Origin: Pseudomonadota bacterium
GTDB taxonomy: Bacteria; Myxococcota; Myxococcia; Myxococcales; Myxococcaceae
Direction: 5' to 3'
Length of the DNA stretch: 5,591 bases
Assembly (NCBI GenBank): GCA_023423535.1
Contig: JAFAFL010000038.1
Location: 1-5,591, forward strand
Numbering within the stretch: the first letter of the stretch is position 1; the number at the start of each line of letters is the position of its first letter. Shown piece by piece: positions 1-5,591 of the stretch. The notes beneath the pieces are model-generated. The model was not told where the DNA came from, did no database searches, and saw only the letters and a list, made by a program, of their open reading frames with translations. Both the position numbers and the translations under genes were made by a program.

Positions 1-304
1 TGGGAAAGGACGCCAAGATTCCTTTTGCTGCACTTACCGCTTCCTTATCATCATCACCGGACAACGCGAATGTAAGGTGGGTGTAATGAGAATAAAGCTC
101 CGTGAGGTCAGCGGAAGTTTTTTTTGCGTCGGTAACGGTTACCTTAGCATCCATTGCCATATTGTCCATCGCTAAACTGTCCGACATCGTGCTCATATCA
201 TGCTGCATTGATGTTTCAGTGGATTTTTTCTGTTCTTTGTTTTCTTTACAGGAAGAGAGTGCAAAAGTGCAGATTGCCAAAAGGCTGAATAGTATTGTTT
301 TCAT
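1..304 (-). CDS. Met-rich lipoprotein with DUF3347-like domain (3' end outside window)
   Basis: The visible part is 101 residues from an ATG at 304-302; the rest lies beyond the left edge. A lipoprotein signal peptide (residues 1-18, lipobox LSSC, Cys19) implies outer-membrane or periplasmic anchoring. A charged linker follows, then a Met-rich stretch at residues 33-51 with six Met and one His (motifs such as MQHDM and MDNMAMD), the kind of sequence that binds Cu(I) in periplasmic copper proteins. From about residue 66 (DLTELYSHYTHL ... DDDKEAVSAAKGIL) it resembles the start of a DUF3347 domain, a helical domain common in Bacteroidota heavy-metal efflux proteins, including CusB-type adaptors. 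It begins 19 nt after the stop of the upstream TRASH-like lipoprotein gene, with no Shine-Dalgarno sequence, so the two are probably cotranscribed. A role in periplasmic copper binding or delivery is inferred from composition and context; the DUF3347 assignment is recognition without a profile search. Confidence 0.8.
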   Translation of the reverse strand, partial: MKTILFSLLAICTFALSSCKENKEQKKSTETSMQHDMSTMSDSLAMDNMAMDAKVTVTDAKKTSADLTELYSHYTHLTFALSGDDDKEAVSAAKGILASFP

Positions 305-323
305 TATTTTATAAGTTTAAAGG

Positions 324-710
324 TTATTTATTATTAAAAAAGGCTTCGTAGTTTGCTTTATTTTCGAAGTACACGACATTATCATTTTTATCAGAGATTG
401 CAATAATTGCAGTTGCTTTATCGATGAGTTGATGAGATATCGGATCATACGCCATGCGAGCATTTTCTTCCTGCGGGATTCTGAGTTTGCAGTTTTCGCA
501 GCAACCGTAGTAGGTTTTGCCGTCATGCTTTACTTCGAGCTGCTTTTTGCCCATGTAGGCGTTGTTTACCATACAGACCTGGTCGTGGGGGACAATATCG
601 CCGGTCTTGAACTGTGCATTGGTAATTTGGGTAGTTTCTGCTTTTGAATTGGTGCAGGAAACGAGGAACACTGCTACAAAAGCCAGTATTCCTAAAAGAA
701 TATTCTTCAT
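324..710 (-). CDS. TRASH/YHS-like metal-binding lipoprotein
   Basis: This is a complete 128-aa protein. Residues 1-18 form a lipoprotein signal peptide with lipobox LVSC (Cys19). The body has Cys46 in HDQVCMVNN, then Cys70, Cys71 and Cys74 in YYGCCENCK. This gives C-x23-C-x3-C or C-x24-C-x2-C, close to the TRASH/YHS zinc-finger-like pattern (about C-x19-22-C-x3-C) of metal sensors and metallochaperones. The FYGC/CENC-type turn after a KxYYGC strand is typical of YHS-like domains. The C-terminal half (about 85-128), ending YFENKANYEAFFNNK, is also typical of small Bacteroidota TRASH proteins. A role in binding copper or a similar soft metal in the periplasm is inferred. The next gene, a DUF3347-like lipoprotein, starts 19 nt downstream, so they probably form an operon. 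The start lacks a Shine-Dalgarno sequence, as is usual in this phylum; a GGAGG on this strand (743-739) is about 28 nt upstream of the ATG, too far to serve. I saw no clear -7 box just upstream, so it may be read from the gene before it or from a promoter I cannot see. Confidence 0.85.
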   Translation of the reverse strand: MKNILLGILAFVAVFLVSCTNSKAETTQITNAQFKTGDIVPHDQVCMVNNAYMGKKQLEVKHDGKTYYGCCENCKLRIPQEENARMAYDPISHQLIDKATAIIAISDKNDNVVYFENKANYEAFFNNK

Positions 711-782
711 TAAATTATCGTTAAAGGTTAATTTTGAGCCTCCGTCTTGAGAGACTGTGTACGAAAATCCTGATCTTCAAGT

Positions 783-798
783 TGTTCTTTAAAGAACA
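783..798. repeat. 16-bp perfect palindrome upstream of the TRASH-like lipoprotein gene
   Basis: TGTTCTTTAAAGAACA reads the same on both strands. It lies in the 216-bp gap between the Cys-rich protein gene and the TRASH-like lipoprotein gene, its nearer edge 72 bp from the lipoprotein start codon. No T-run follows it on the transcribed strand (ACTTGAAG comes next), so it is a poor terminator. A symmetrical operator for a dimeric regulator is the better reading, but the protein is unknown. The rest of this gap (711-926) shows no convincing promoter and only short, weak hairpins. Confidence 0.45.
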
Positions 799-873
799 TT
801 CTTTTCTAAAAGATTAATTAAACGAGAAGTGGAAGTTCGAAGGGACATTCAGCACCGCTAAATAATCTGCGGA

Positions 874-890
874 AAGTGTCATAAACACTT
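874..890. repeat. Short hairpin after the Cys-rich protein gene
   Basis: AAGTGT (874-879) and ACACTT (885-890) form a perfect 6-bp stem around a 5-nt loop, 37 nt past the stop of the Cys-rich protein gene. On the minus strand the next bases are TCCGCAG, with no T-run, so it is not a typical intrinsic terminator. It could slow RNA decay or be chance. The ATG of a 22-codon open stretch (882-814, minus) falls in its loop. Confidence 0.3.
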
Positions 891-926
891 CACGACCAGA
901 CACAATTCGGGCTGTAAAAGAAGGTA

Positions 927-1343
927 TTAACCTATTTTTGGCGGTTGCCAAATGGTATGGTATCCACCTGAGTAATGGGGATTCTGATAATAGAAACTGG
1001 AGTTGTTGCTGTAGTAAGCGGAGGCTTCATTTTTGGCATCCTCTAGGAAATTACTGTAGGCTAAAAGGGTGTATTGAGCAGAGCTGCAAAGGTTCCCGCT
1101 GCAGTTTCCTGAGCATCCTTCGGTTTGACAATTGTGAGATTGGGGGTGACAGCACTCATCTTTGCAATCGCCGCTGTCGCAAGACGGATAAAATTTCGCA
1201 AATGACTGTTTGATGAAAGTTTTAGCATGTGCCTCTGATTTAAAAACCTGCTTATCCTTTTTGCTGCAAGCTAAGGAAATCCCCGGCGCCAGAAATAACG
1301 CGAGTGTGAGGGAAAGCAACAGTATTTTAAAATTTCCGTGCAT
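927..1343 (-). CDS. Small secreted Cys-rich protein of a metal-resistance locus (DUF6660-like C-terminus)
   Basis: This is a complete 138-aa protein. Residues 1-25 form a strong export signal (hydrophobic core ILLLSLTLALFLAPGISLA) ending at Cys26. The sequence SLAC could be cleaved by signal peptidase I after Ala25. It could instead be an imperfect lipobox (Ser at -3 where Leu is usual), with the following SKKDK resembling the charged lipoprotein export signals of Bacteroidota. Seven of its nine Cys fall within residues 60-86, with His66 and His70 nearby, a dense soft-metal ligand region. Residues 90-125 are Tyr/Asn/Ser-rich, and the protein ends HTIWQPPKIG. From memory, an IWQPPK-type end is shared by small Cys-rich exported proteins (annotated DUF6660) next to heavy-metal efflux genes in Bacteroidota. 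I do not recognise an assigned function. Metal sequestration or sensing in the periplasm is inferred from composition and from the two metal-related lipoproteins downstream. A promoter-like TACATTTG lies 17 nt upstream of the ATG. Confidence 0.8.
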   Translation of the reverse strand: MHGNFKILLLSLTLALFLAPGISLACSKKDKQVFKSEAHAKTFIKQSFAKFYPSCDSGDCKDECCHPQSHNCQTEGCSGNCSGNLCSSAQYTLLAYSNFLEDAKNEASAYYSNNSSFYYQNPHYSGGYHTIWQPPKIG

Positions 1344-1358
1344 TATAAAGTAAAACAG

Positions 1359-1368
1359 TACAAATGTA
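1359..1368. promoter_or_regulatory. Possible CopY/BlaI-type operator (TACAAATGTA)
   Basis: TACAAATGTA has perfect 4-bp arms around two central bases and matches TACAnnTGTA, the operator core described for CopY copper repressors and related BlaI/MecI-type repressors. It covers the whole -7 box of the Cys-rich protein gene, where a bound repressor would block transcription. Part of the match is forced by the promoter consensus itself, only one copy is visible, and no regulator gene is in the window, so this remains tentative. Confidence 0.25.
1361..1368 (-). promoter_or_regulatory. Bacteroidota -7 box (TACATTTG) for the Cys-rich protein gene
   Basis: On the minus strand the sequence is TACATTTG, an exact match to the Bacteroidota -7 consensus TAnnTTTG. 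It ends 17 nt before the ATG at 1343, implying a leader of roughly ten bases. I see no clear -33 TTG at the expected distance; only A/T-rich sequence lies there. It places an independent promoter between the restriction cassette and the metal cluster. Confidence 0.55.
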
Positions 1369-1494
1369 GGAAATTATTTTAGAAGTTAAATTTGTTTAGG
1401 GATAATTAACATAGTAAGTGACTCGACAACTAACAGAGATTAACAGCTTAGAAATTGGCAAGGGCGTATCATCCAGATTTGTCTTAGGCCGCAT

Positions 1495-2205
1495 TCACGC
1501 CAGTGTTTTTTCCAGTTTTTCTTTCCATTTTTGCCAGTCGGGTAACAATTTTGCCTGAAGGTCATAAAAATCTTTCGTGTGGTTGCGTATGACCAAATGA
1601 CAAAGTTCATGAACCATTACATATTCAATACAGGCTTTTGGTGCTTTTACCAATTCGGTGTTGAGTGTGATTTTTCCATTGCATGTACAGCTGCCCCATC
1701 TTTTTTCCATCCATTTTATTACCATGTCTGGTTTGGTTATTTGGTATTGGGCAAAGAGGTTTAGTTTTTCTGTCAGTGCCTGATCAAATATCTGGTTGGC
1801 CTTCTGTCTGTACCAAATTTTTATTATTTTTTCCACCGCTTTTGGATCTGTGTCTTTTGTATAAACGAACATTTTTCCGCGGTATAATTTTACTGAAGGA
1901 CTTTCAGCCTTTATAACCTGCAAGAGATACTGCCGGCCCAAATACAGGTGCGTTTCGCCGTTGAGATACTTCCGTTCTGTAATGCCAGGGCGGTATGTTT
2001 CAAACTGATCCTGCTGTTTTAAAATCCATTTTGATTTCAGTTTCAATTTTTCTTCGATATCCGACATTTTTGATCCTAAAGGTGCAGTTACTTTCACGGA
2101 TAAATCAGGAAAAACTTTTATTCCCAAAGTTTTTCTTTCTGTAAATACCAGATTATATCTGATCTCCCTGGTACCGTAGCGTAGTATGTTTTCAGTTGTT
2201 TTCAT
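1495..2205 (-). CDS. YgjP-like (DUF45) zinc metallopeptidase coupled to hsdR
   Basis: This 236-aa protein is a full-length member of the YgjP-like/DUF45 family (SprT/WLM-like, often annotated M48 family metallopeptidase). The zinc site is intact: H199-E-L-C-H203, with Glu200 as the catalytic base, and a third likely ligand His209 in RNHTKDF. The family's upstream motif MEKRWGSC (166-173) is present, followed by ITLNTELVKAP, the usual lead-in to the active-site helix. The N-terminal half (about 10-120) is the beta-rich domain normal for the family (VRVFPDLSVKVTAP-like strand at 28-42). There is no signal peptide or membrane segment, so it should be cytoplasmic. Its ATG (2205-2203) overlaps the TGA of hsdR (2204-2202), which indicates one mRNA and translational coupling. 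From general knowledge, YgjP-like genes recur beside type I restriction genes, but the substrate is unknown. Turnover or control of restriction-complex subunits is an inference. No intrinsic terminator is visible in the 151 nt after the stop. Confidence 0.93.
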   Translation of the reverse strand: MKTTENILRYGTREIRYNLVFTERKTLGIKVFPDLSVKVTAPLGSKMSDIEEKLKLKSKWILKQQDQFETYRPGITERKYLNGETHLYLGRQYLLQVIKAESPSVKLYRGKMFVYTKDTDPKAVEKIIKIWYRQKANQIFDQALTEKLNLFAQYQITKPDMVIKWMEKRWGSCTCNGKITLNTELVKAPKACIEYVMVHELCHLVIRNHTKDFYDLQAKLLPDWQKWKEKLEKTLA

Positions 2206-5200
2206 TTACTGTAACGCACTTTTGCAATTTTGAGGACTTCTTCAATGATTTCGTCAATTGTATCGAAAGGTAATGTGATCTCATATTTCTGCCGCGCATC
2301 AAAGAGGTAGTCGTCCAATTTAATGCGGAGGGCATTTTCAATTTCCACATTGGTCTGCCAATCGACTATTAAAGCGTCATGTTCATAGATCACTTCCCGA
2401 ATCTGATCTTCCAGTTCCAGTGCAAGCTGAGCCTCCATGTCCTTATGATCCGGCAGCTTTTCGAATATCTCTTTAGCTACATTATCCAGAATATTGAAAT
2501 ATGCAACGGCATTTGGCCGGCCTTCCAATGCCTGGGGGATATTTGCCTGTTTTCCGGAAAAGAATACTTTTTCCAGATCCTGCACCTTGGCCAGGTATTC
2601 GGCTTCGTCAATGCGTCTCTGTCGATACTCTTCGATGGTTTCTTTGATAAGTGCTGAGAGTTTGGTATAGTAGAATGAATCCTCATTCATTTTGACGTTT
2701 ATGGCCTTAATGGTGCGGGAAGCAATATGGTCTGCTTTAGCTGCTTTTCCCTGGATTTTTTCTACTTCATTTTCCCGCTGCTCCTTGTCGAAAATGTTTA
2801 CCAGCTGGGTAATTTTCAAAACTTCGCCTTCGGTGGTGATGTGTTTGTCGATGAGTTTCTGAACCTGGACTTCATACTCGCTGTAGTCTAATTCATCAAA
2901 ATAACGGCGCTGCACATCAACGCGCAGTTTCAAAAAGAATTTTGCATCCTTTTTATACCGGTCGATCAGCTTCTCATTTTTAATGTCATTAAAATCTACA
3001 GAGGACATCGCCAACTTAAAGAGGCGGATAAAGAAGGACAGCTTTTCATAAAACCTGTGCCTGATGCTTTCGTCATTCAATAATTCTGAATATGCTTCGG
3101 CATCGTATTTATTTTTGACCGCTTTGAAAATATCCCACACCTCGGAATGGGTCTGAGGCAGTTTTTCAATTTCTTTGTTGATGTTGATCAGGGTTCCTAC
3201 CAGTTCTTCTTCATCAAACTCCGAAAGGCCGCTGTAGGTGTTCAGGGCGCTGTCCAGATTTTCAAGATTTCCGTAATAATCAATGATATAGCCATAGTCC
3301 TTGCCCTCTGCATTTCTGTTTACCCTGGCAATGGCCTGTAACAATGTGTGTTCTTTCAAACTTCTTGTGAGATAGAGTACCTGTGCCACCGGAGCATCAA
3401 AACCTGTCAATAATTTATCGACTACAATCAGTATTTCGGGTTTGTCCTGTTTCTTGAAAGAATTGATCATCGCTTCTTCATATTTTTTGGATGTCCCATA
3501 TTTATCCATCATGGATTTATAGAACTTCTTCACCAGATCTTCGTTTTCTTCGAAAGCATCATCATTGTTTTCCCTTGTATCGGGTGGAGAAACTACCACT
3601 TCCGCTGACACTTTGCCTATTTCCCGTAAGTATTCCCGATAGCGAATCGCTGTGGTTTTACTTGACGTTACGAGCATTCCTTTGAATCCTGTCCCCTGAA
3701 AATTGGTCACAAAATGTTCTGTAATATCCCAGGCGCGGGCATAAATGACCTGATCGGCCTGATTGAGTTGGTTTGTGGTGCTGTATTTCCGCTTGAGTTT
3801 TGCTTTGCCGTATTTGGTTAAGGGTTCTGAGACTTTATCAAAGAAGGTATCTAAAGGATTGGCATTGACTTCGATTAAATTGTGACGGCCTTCGTAGAGC
3901 AATGGCACCACGGCTTTATCTGATACCGCATCTGTAATTGAATACACGTCGATAAGTCCGCCGAATTTACCGGCAGTACTTTTCTCCTTTTTCATCAGTG
4001 GGGTTCCGGTAAATGCCACAAAGCAAGCGTTTGGAAATGCTTTCCGCATCTTGACATTGAAAGTACCATACTGACTTCGGTGTCCTTCATCCACCAACAC
4101 AAAAATGTCAGGGGAAGAGAACCCTTCTTTTTCCTGATTCACCGCTGCTTCAAATTTGTTGATAATGGTTGTTATCACTTCGTCTGAAGGGTCTTTCAGC
4201 AATTCTACCAAATGTTTACCTGTGAGTGCGTTTACTACGGGCACTTCACATTTTTTAAATGTTTTTGTAATCTGGTCATCCAGATCGATCCGGTCCGTTA
4301 CCAAAACAATCTTAGGATTTTTAATTGATTTATCTGCTGCAATGAGCTGTGCCAGCATCACCATCGTCAGGGATTTTCCGCTTCCTTGGGTATGCCAGAT
4401 TACCCCGCCTGTTCTGCGACCCTGCGGATCTTTTACGGCAATTTTCTTTAGGGTTTCCCTGATTGCGAAATACTGCTGATAACGGGCTATTTTCTTTACA
4501 CCATCATCGAATAAAATATAGTTGAATATCAGATCGAGCAAACGTTCTTTCTGAGCGATACTGAACAGGAGTTTGTCCTGTTCGGTTACTAAAATCTCTT
4601 CTTTTTCCAGTTCGTTGAAGTGCTGCAATACACTGTAATACCGCTGCGTGAAAATCTGAGATCTTTCGTTGTCGGGAAGCGGACTGTTTTTCAGCATCTT
4701 CAACGTATCGGCGTAATGCTGTCCCTCTTCTTTTGTTCTGAACACTTCTTTCCATACGCTCCAGAATTTTTTAGAAGTTGCTGTCGTCGCATAACTCGCC
4801 TCATTTACCGCCAAAGACAAAAGGATATTGCAATATAGATACAGCCCACGGATGCCGTCTTCCTGCTGGTTGCGCATGTGCTGTGAAACGGCTTCTTCCA
4901 GCGGATTTTTTATGGCATTGGTTTTACATTCAATCACGATCATGGGGATGCCATTGATGAAAACTACAATATCGGGCCGGTAAGTATCATTCCGGTCGGT
5001 TCTTGCTACCGCGTATTCTTCAGTGACGTGGAAACAATTGTTGAGCGGATTCTTCCAGTCGATGTATTTGAAAGAAAAGGATTTTTTATCGCCCAGAACG
5101 GTTTGCTCAAAACTTTTACCCAAGGTAATGAGGTCGTAAAACGCTTCGTTTGCACTTATGTAGCCATCCTGCACCGGTAAATCCCGAAGTTCAGTCACTG

Positions 5201-5429
5201 CAAGAGCTATATTGCTATCGGAGAATTCAAATGATTTTTCTTTGTATTCAATTGAATTTATTTTTTTAAGCTGCTCGCGCAGGACAGGTTCCAACAGGAC
5301 TGTGCTCTGTCTCTCCCCCCGTAGCTGCAATGCTTCTTCAGGCGTGAGGTAGGTATAGCCCATTTTCATCAGCAACTGCAAAGCAGGAATCTGGCTGATA
5401 TGATCTTCTAAAAAGGAGGGTGTAGACAT
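2202..5429 (-). CDS. hsdR: Type I restriction enzyme, R (endonuclease/translocase) subunit
   Basis: This 1075-aa protein has the usual length for HsdR (about 1000-1170 aa). HsdR joins HsdM and HsdS to translocate unmodified DNA using ATP and cleave it at a distance. The N-terminal PD-(D/E)xK nuclease is intact: D153 in RPDIVVF, and E167-C-K169 in MIVIECK, with Glu137-Glu138 as the likely upstream acid. The SF2 motor follows: Walker A TQGSGKS (347-353), the DEGH form of motif II (447-450), motif III FTGTP (473-477), motif V around DKLLTGFDAP (671-680), and motif VI QAIARVNRN (698-706) with both arginines. Residues from about 740 to the end are helical and charged, matching the C-terminal region that docks on the methyltransferase. 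I see no frameshift or missing catalytic residue, so the subunit is probably functional. The ATG at 5429-5427 opens MSTPSFLEDH, a typical HsdR N-terminus, and is preceded by A-rich sequence without a Shine-Dalgarno. The stop overlaps the YgjP-like peptidase gene. Neither hsdM nor hsdS is in the window. Confidence 0.97.
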   Translation of the reverse strand: MSTPSFLEDHISQIPALQLLMKMGYTYLTPEEALQLRGERQSTVLLEPVLREQLKKINSIEYKEKSFEFSDSNIALAVTELRDLPVQDGYISANEAFYDLITLGKSFEQTVLGDKKSFSFKYIDWKNPLNNCFHVTEEYAVARTDRNDTYRPDIVVFINGIPMIVIECKTNAIKNPLEEAVSQHMRNQQEDGIRGLYLYCNILLSLAVNEASYATTATSKKFWSVWKEVFRTKEEGQHYADTLKMLKNSPLPDNERSQIFTQRYYSVLQHFNELEKEEILVTEQDKLLFSIAQKERLLDLIFNYILFDDGVKKIARYQQYFAIRETLKKIAVKDPQGRRTGGVIWHTQGSGKSLTMVMLAQLIAADKSIKNPKIVLVTDRIDLDDQITKTFKKCEVPVVNALTGKHLVELLKDPSDEVITTIINKFEAAVNQEKEGFSSPDIFVLVDEGHRSQYGTFNVKMRKAFPNACFVAFTGTPLMKKEKSTAGKFGGLIDVYSITDAVSDKAVVPLLYEGRHNLIEVNANPLDTFFDKVSEPLTKYGKAKLKRKYSTTNQLNQADQVIYARAWDITEHFVTNFQGTGFKGMLVTSSKTTAIRYREYLREIGKVSAEVVVSPPDTRENNDDAFEENEDLVKKFYKSMMDKYGTSKKYEEAMINSFKKQDKPEILIVVDKLLTGFDAPVAQVLYLTRSLKEHTLLQAIARVNRNAEGKDYGYIIDYYGNLENLDSALNTYSGLSEFDEEELVGTLININKEIEKLPQTHSEVWDIFKAVKNKYDAEAYSELLNDESIRHRFYEKLSFFIRLFKLAMSSVDFNDIKNEKLIDRYKKDAKFFLKLRVDVQRRYFDELDYSEYEVQVQKLIDKHITTEGEVLKITQLVNIFDKEQRENEVEKIQGKAAKADHIASRTIKAINVKMNEDSFYYTKLSALIKETIEEYRQRRIDEAEYLAKVQDLEKVFFSGKQANIPQALEGRPNAVAYFNILDNVAKEIFEKLPDHKDMEAQLALELEDQIREVIYEHDALIVDWQTNVEIENALRIKLDDYLFDARQKYEITLPFDTIDEIIEEVLKIAKVRYSK

Positions 5430-5591
5430 CTTGTATTTTTTCTTTTATTTCTAACATTTGCTCTAACAATTCTCTAACATATTTTACTTATAAAACTGGA
5501 AATTGTTAGAGAAACAAATTTTCAATGAAAGCGTTTTACAGAAAGATTTGGCCGGTTCTTATTTCATCTTTTTCCGATCATCCTCTCTTAA
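5430..5591. other. Region upstream of hsdR, with a possible 3' end of another gene
   Basis: This stretch holds the TCTAACA repeats and is otherwise A/T-rich. No exact -7 box (TAnnTTTG) is present on the minus strand. A TTTG (5518-5515) followed 22 nt later by TATAAG (5492-5487) is the best, weak, promoter candidate. At the right edge one minus-strand frame is open from 5591 to a TAA at 5561-5559 and reads LREDDRKKMK, a basic tail that could end an upstream gene. Ten residues cannot identify it. Confidence 0.3.
5450..5512. repeat. TCTAACA repeat cluster upstream of hsdR (three direct, one inverted)
   Basis: TCTAACA occurs at 5450-5456, 5462-5468 and 5473-5479, stepping 12 and 11 bp, about one helical turn. 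Its complement TGTTAGA sits at 5504-5510. The arm CTCTAACAATT (5461-5471) pairs perfectly over 11 bp with AATTGTTAGAG (5501-5511). TCTCTAACA (5471-5479) pairs over 9 bp with TGTTAGAGA (5504-5512), so the two stems exclude each other. The nearest copy is 20 bp from the hsdR start codon. Cooperative protein binding or an RNA switch on hsdR are both possible; the repeats are seen directly, the role is inferred. Confidence 0.6.

Noticed and set aside
102..314. Plus-strand 70-aa reading frame at the left end
   Set aside because: It is antisense to the Met-rich lipoprotein, whose signal peptide and lipobox make the minus strand the coding one.
739..743. GGAGG on the minus strand as a ribosome binding site
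   Set aside because: It is about 28 nt before the lipoprotein ATG with no nearer start codon, and genes of this phylum rarely use Shine-Dalgarno sites.
855..872. CCGC / GCGG inverted pair as a terminator
   Set aside because: The stem is 4 bp with a 10-nt loop and no T-run follows on the transcribed strand.
938..1213. Plus-strand 91-aa Cys-rich reading frame
   Set aside because: It lies wholly antisense to the Cys-rich exported protein gene, which has a signal peptide, a promoter and a recognisable C-terminus. Its Cys and Trp content is a by-product of the opposite strand.
1430..1446. Direct repeat TAACAG / TAACAG after the peptidase gene, possibly related to the TCTAACA repeats before hsdR
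   Set aside because: The shared core is only CTAACA, there is a single such copy, and the flanks differ; it is too short to call a cassette boundary or attachment site.
1344..1494. Intrinsic terminator for the hsdR-peptidase operon
   Set aside because: I looked for a stem followed by a T-run on the minus strand in this gap and found none convincing.
4156..4479. Plus-strand 107-aa reading frame, and other frames of 60-90 aa inside hsdR on both strands
   Set aside because: They are embedded in the conserved motor region of hsdR, have no recognisable domain, and no start signal or promoter of their own.
1..5591. Insertion sequence, CRISPR array, tRNA or other RNA gene
   Set aside because: No transposase-like sequence, regularly spaced longer repeats, or tRNA-like fold was seen on either strand.

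Overview
The window looks like Bacteroidota DNA, most likely Flavobacteriia (Weeksellaceae/Chryseobacterium-like). This rests on moderate-to-low GC, starts preceded by A/T-rich sequence instead of Shine-Dalgarno motifs, a -7-type promoter (TACATTTG, consensus TAnnTTTG), Bacteroidota-style lipoproteins, and a small Cys-rich secreted protein ending in IWQPPKIG, a C-terminus I associate with small proteins at metal-efflux loci of this phylum. The genus is inference. All five supported genes lie on the minus strand, so transcription runs from high to low coordinates.

Right part (about 5591 to 1495): a type I restriction cassette. hsdR (5429-2202) encodes a full-length restriction/translocase subunit with intact nuclease and SF2 motor motifs. 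Its stop overlaps, as ATGA, the start of a YgjP-like (DUF45) zinc metallopeptidase gene (2205-1495). No hsdM or hsdS is in the window; they may lie beyond the right edge. The 162 bases upstream of hsdR carry three direct copies and one inverted copy of TCTAACA, able to form two mutually exclusive hairpins.

Left part (1368 to 1): a small metal-handling, probably copper, envelope cluster. In transcription order it has a 138-aa secreted Cys-rich protein, a 128-aa lipoprotein with a TRASH/YHS-like Cys pattern, and, 19 nt further, a lipoprotein with a Met-rich linker leading into a DUF3347-like domain that runs off the left edge. A good -7 box sits just upstream of the first gene and is embedded in TACAAATGTA, which matches the CopY-type operator TACAnnTGTA. 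A 16-bp perfect palindrome lies in the 216-bp gap before the second gene.

The two parts appear functionally independent. There is no RNA gene, CRISPR array, insertion sequence or convincing intrinsic terminator. The points most worth following up are the coupled restriction-subunit/peptidase pair, the repeat cluster upstream of hsdR, and the partly uncharacterised three-protein metal cluster with its possible operators.
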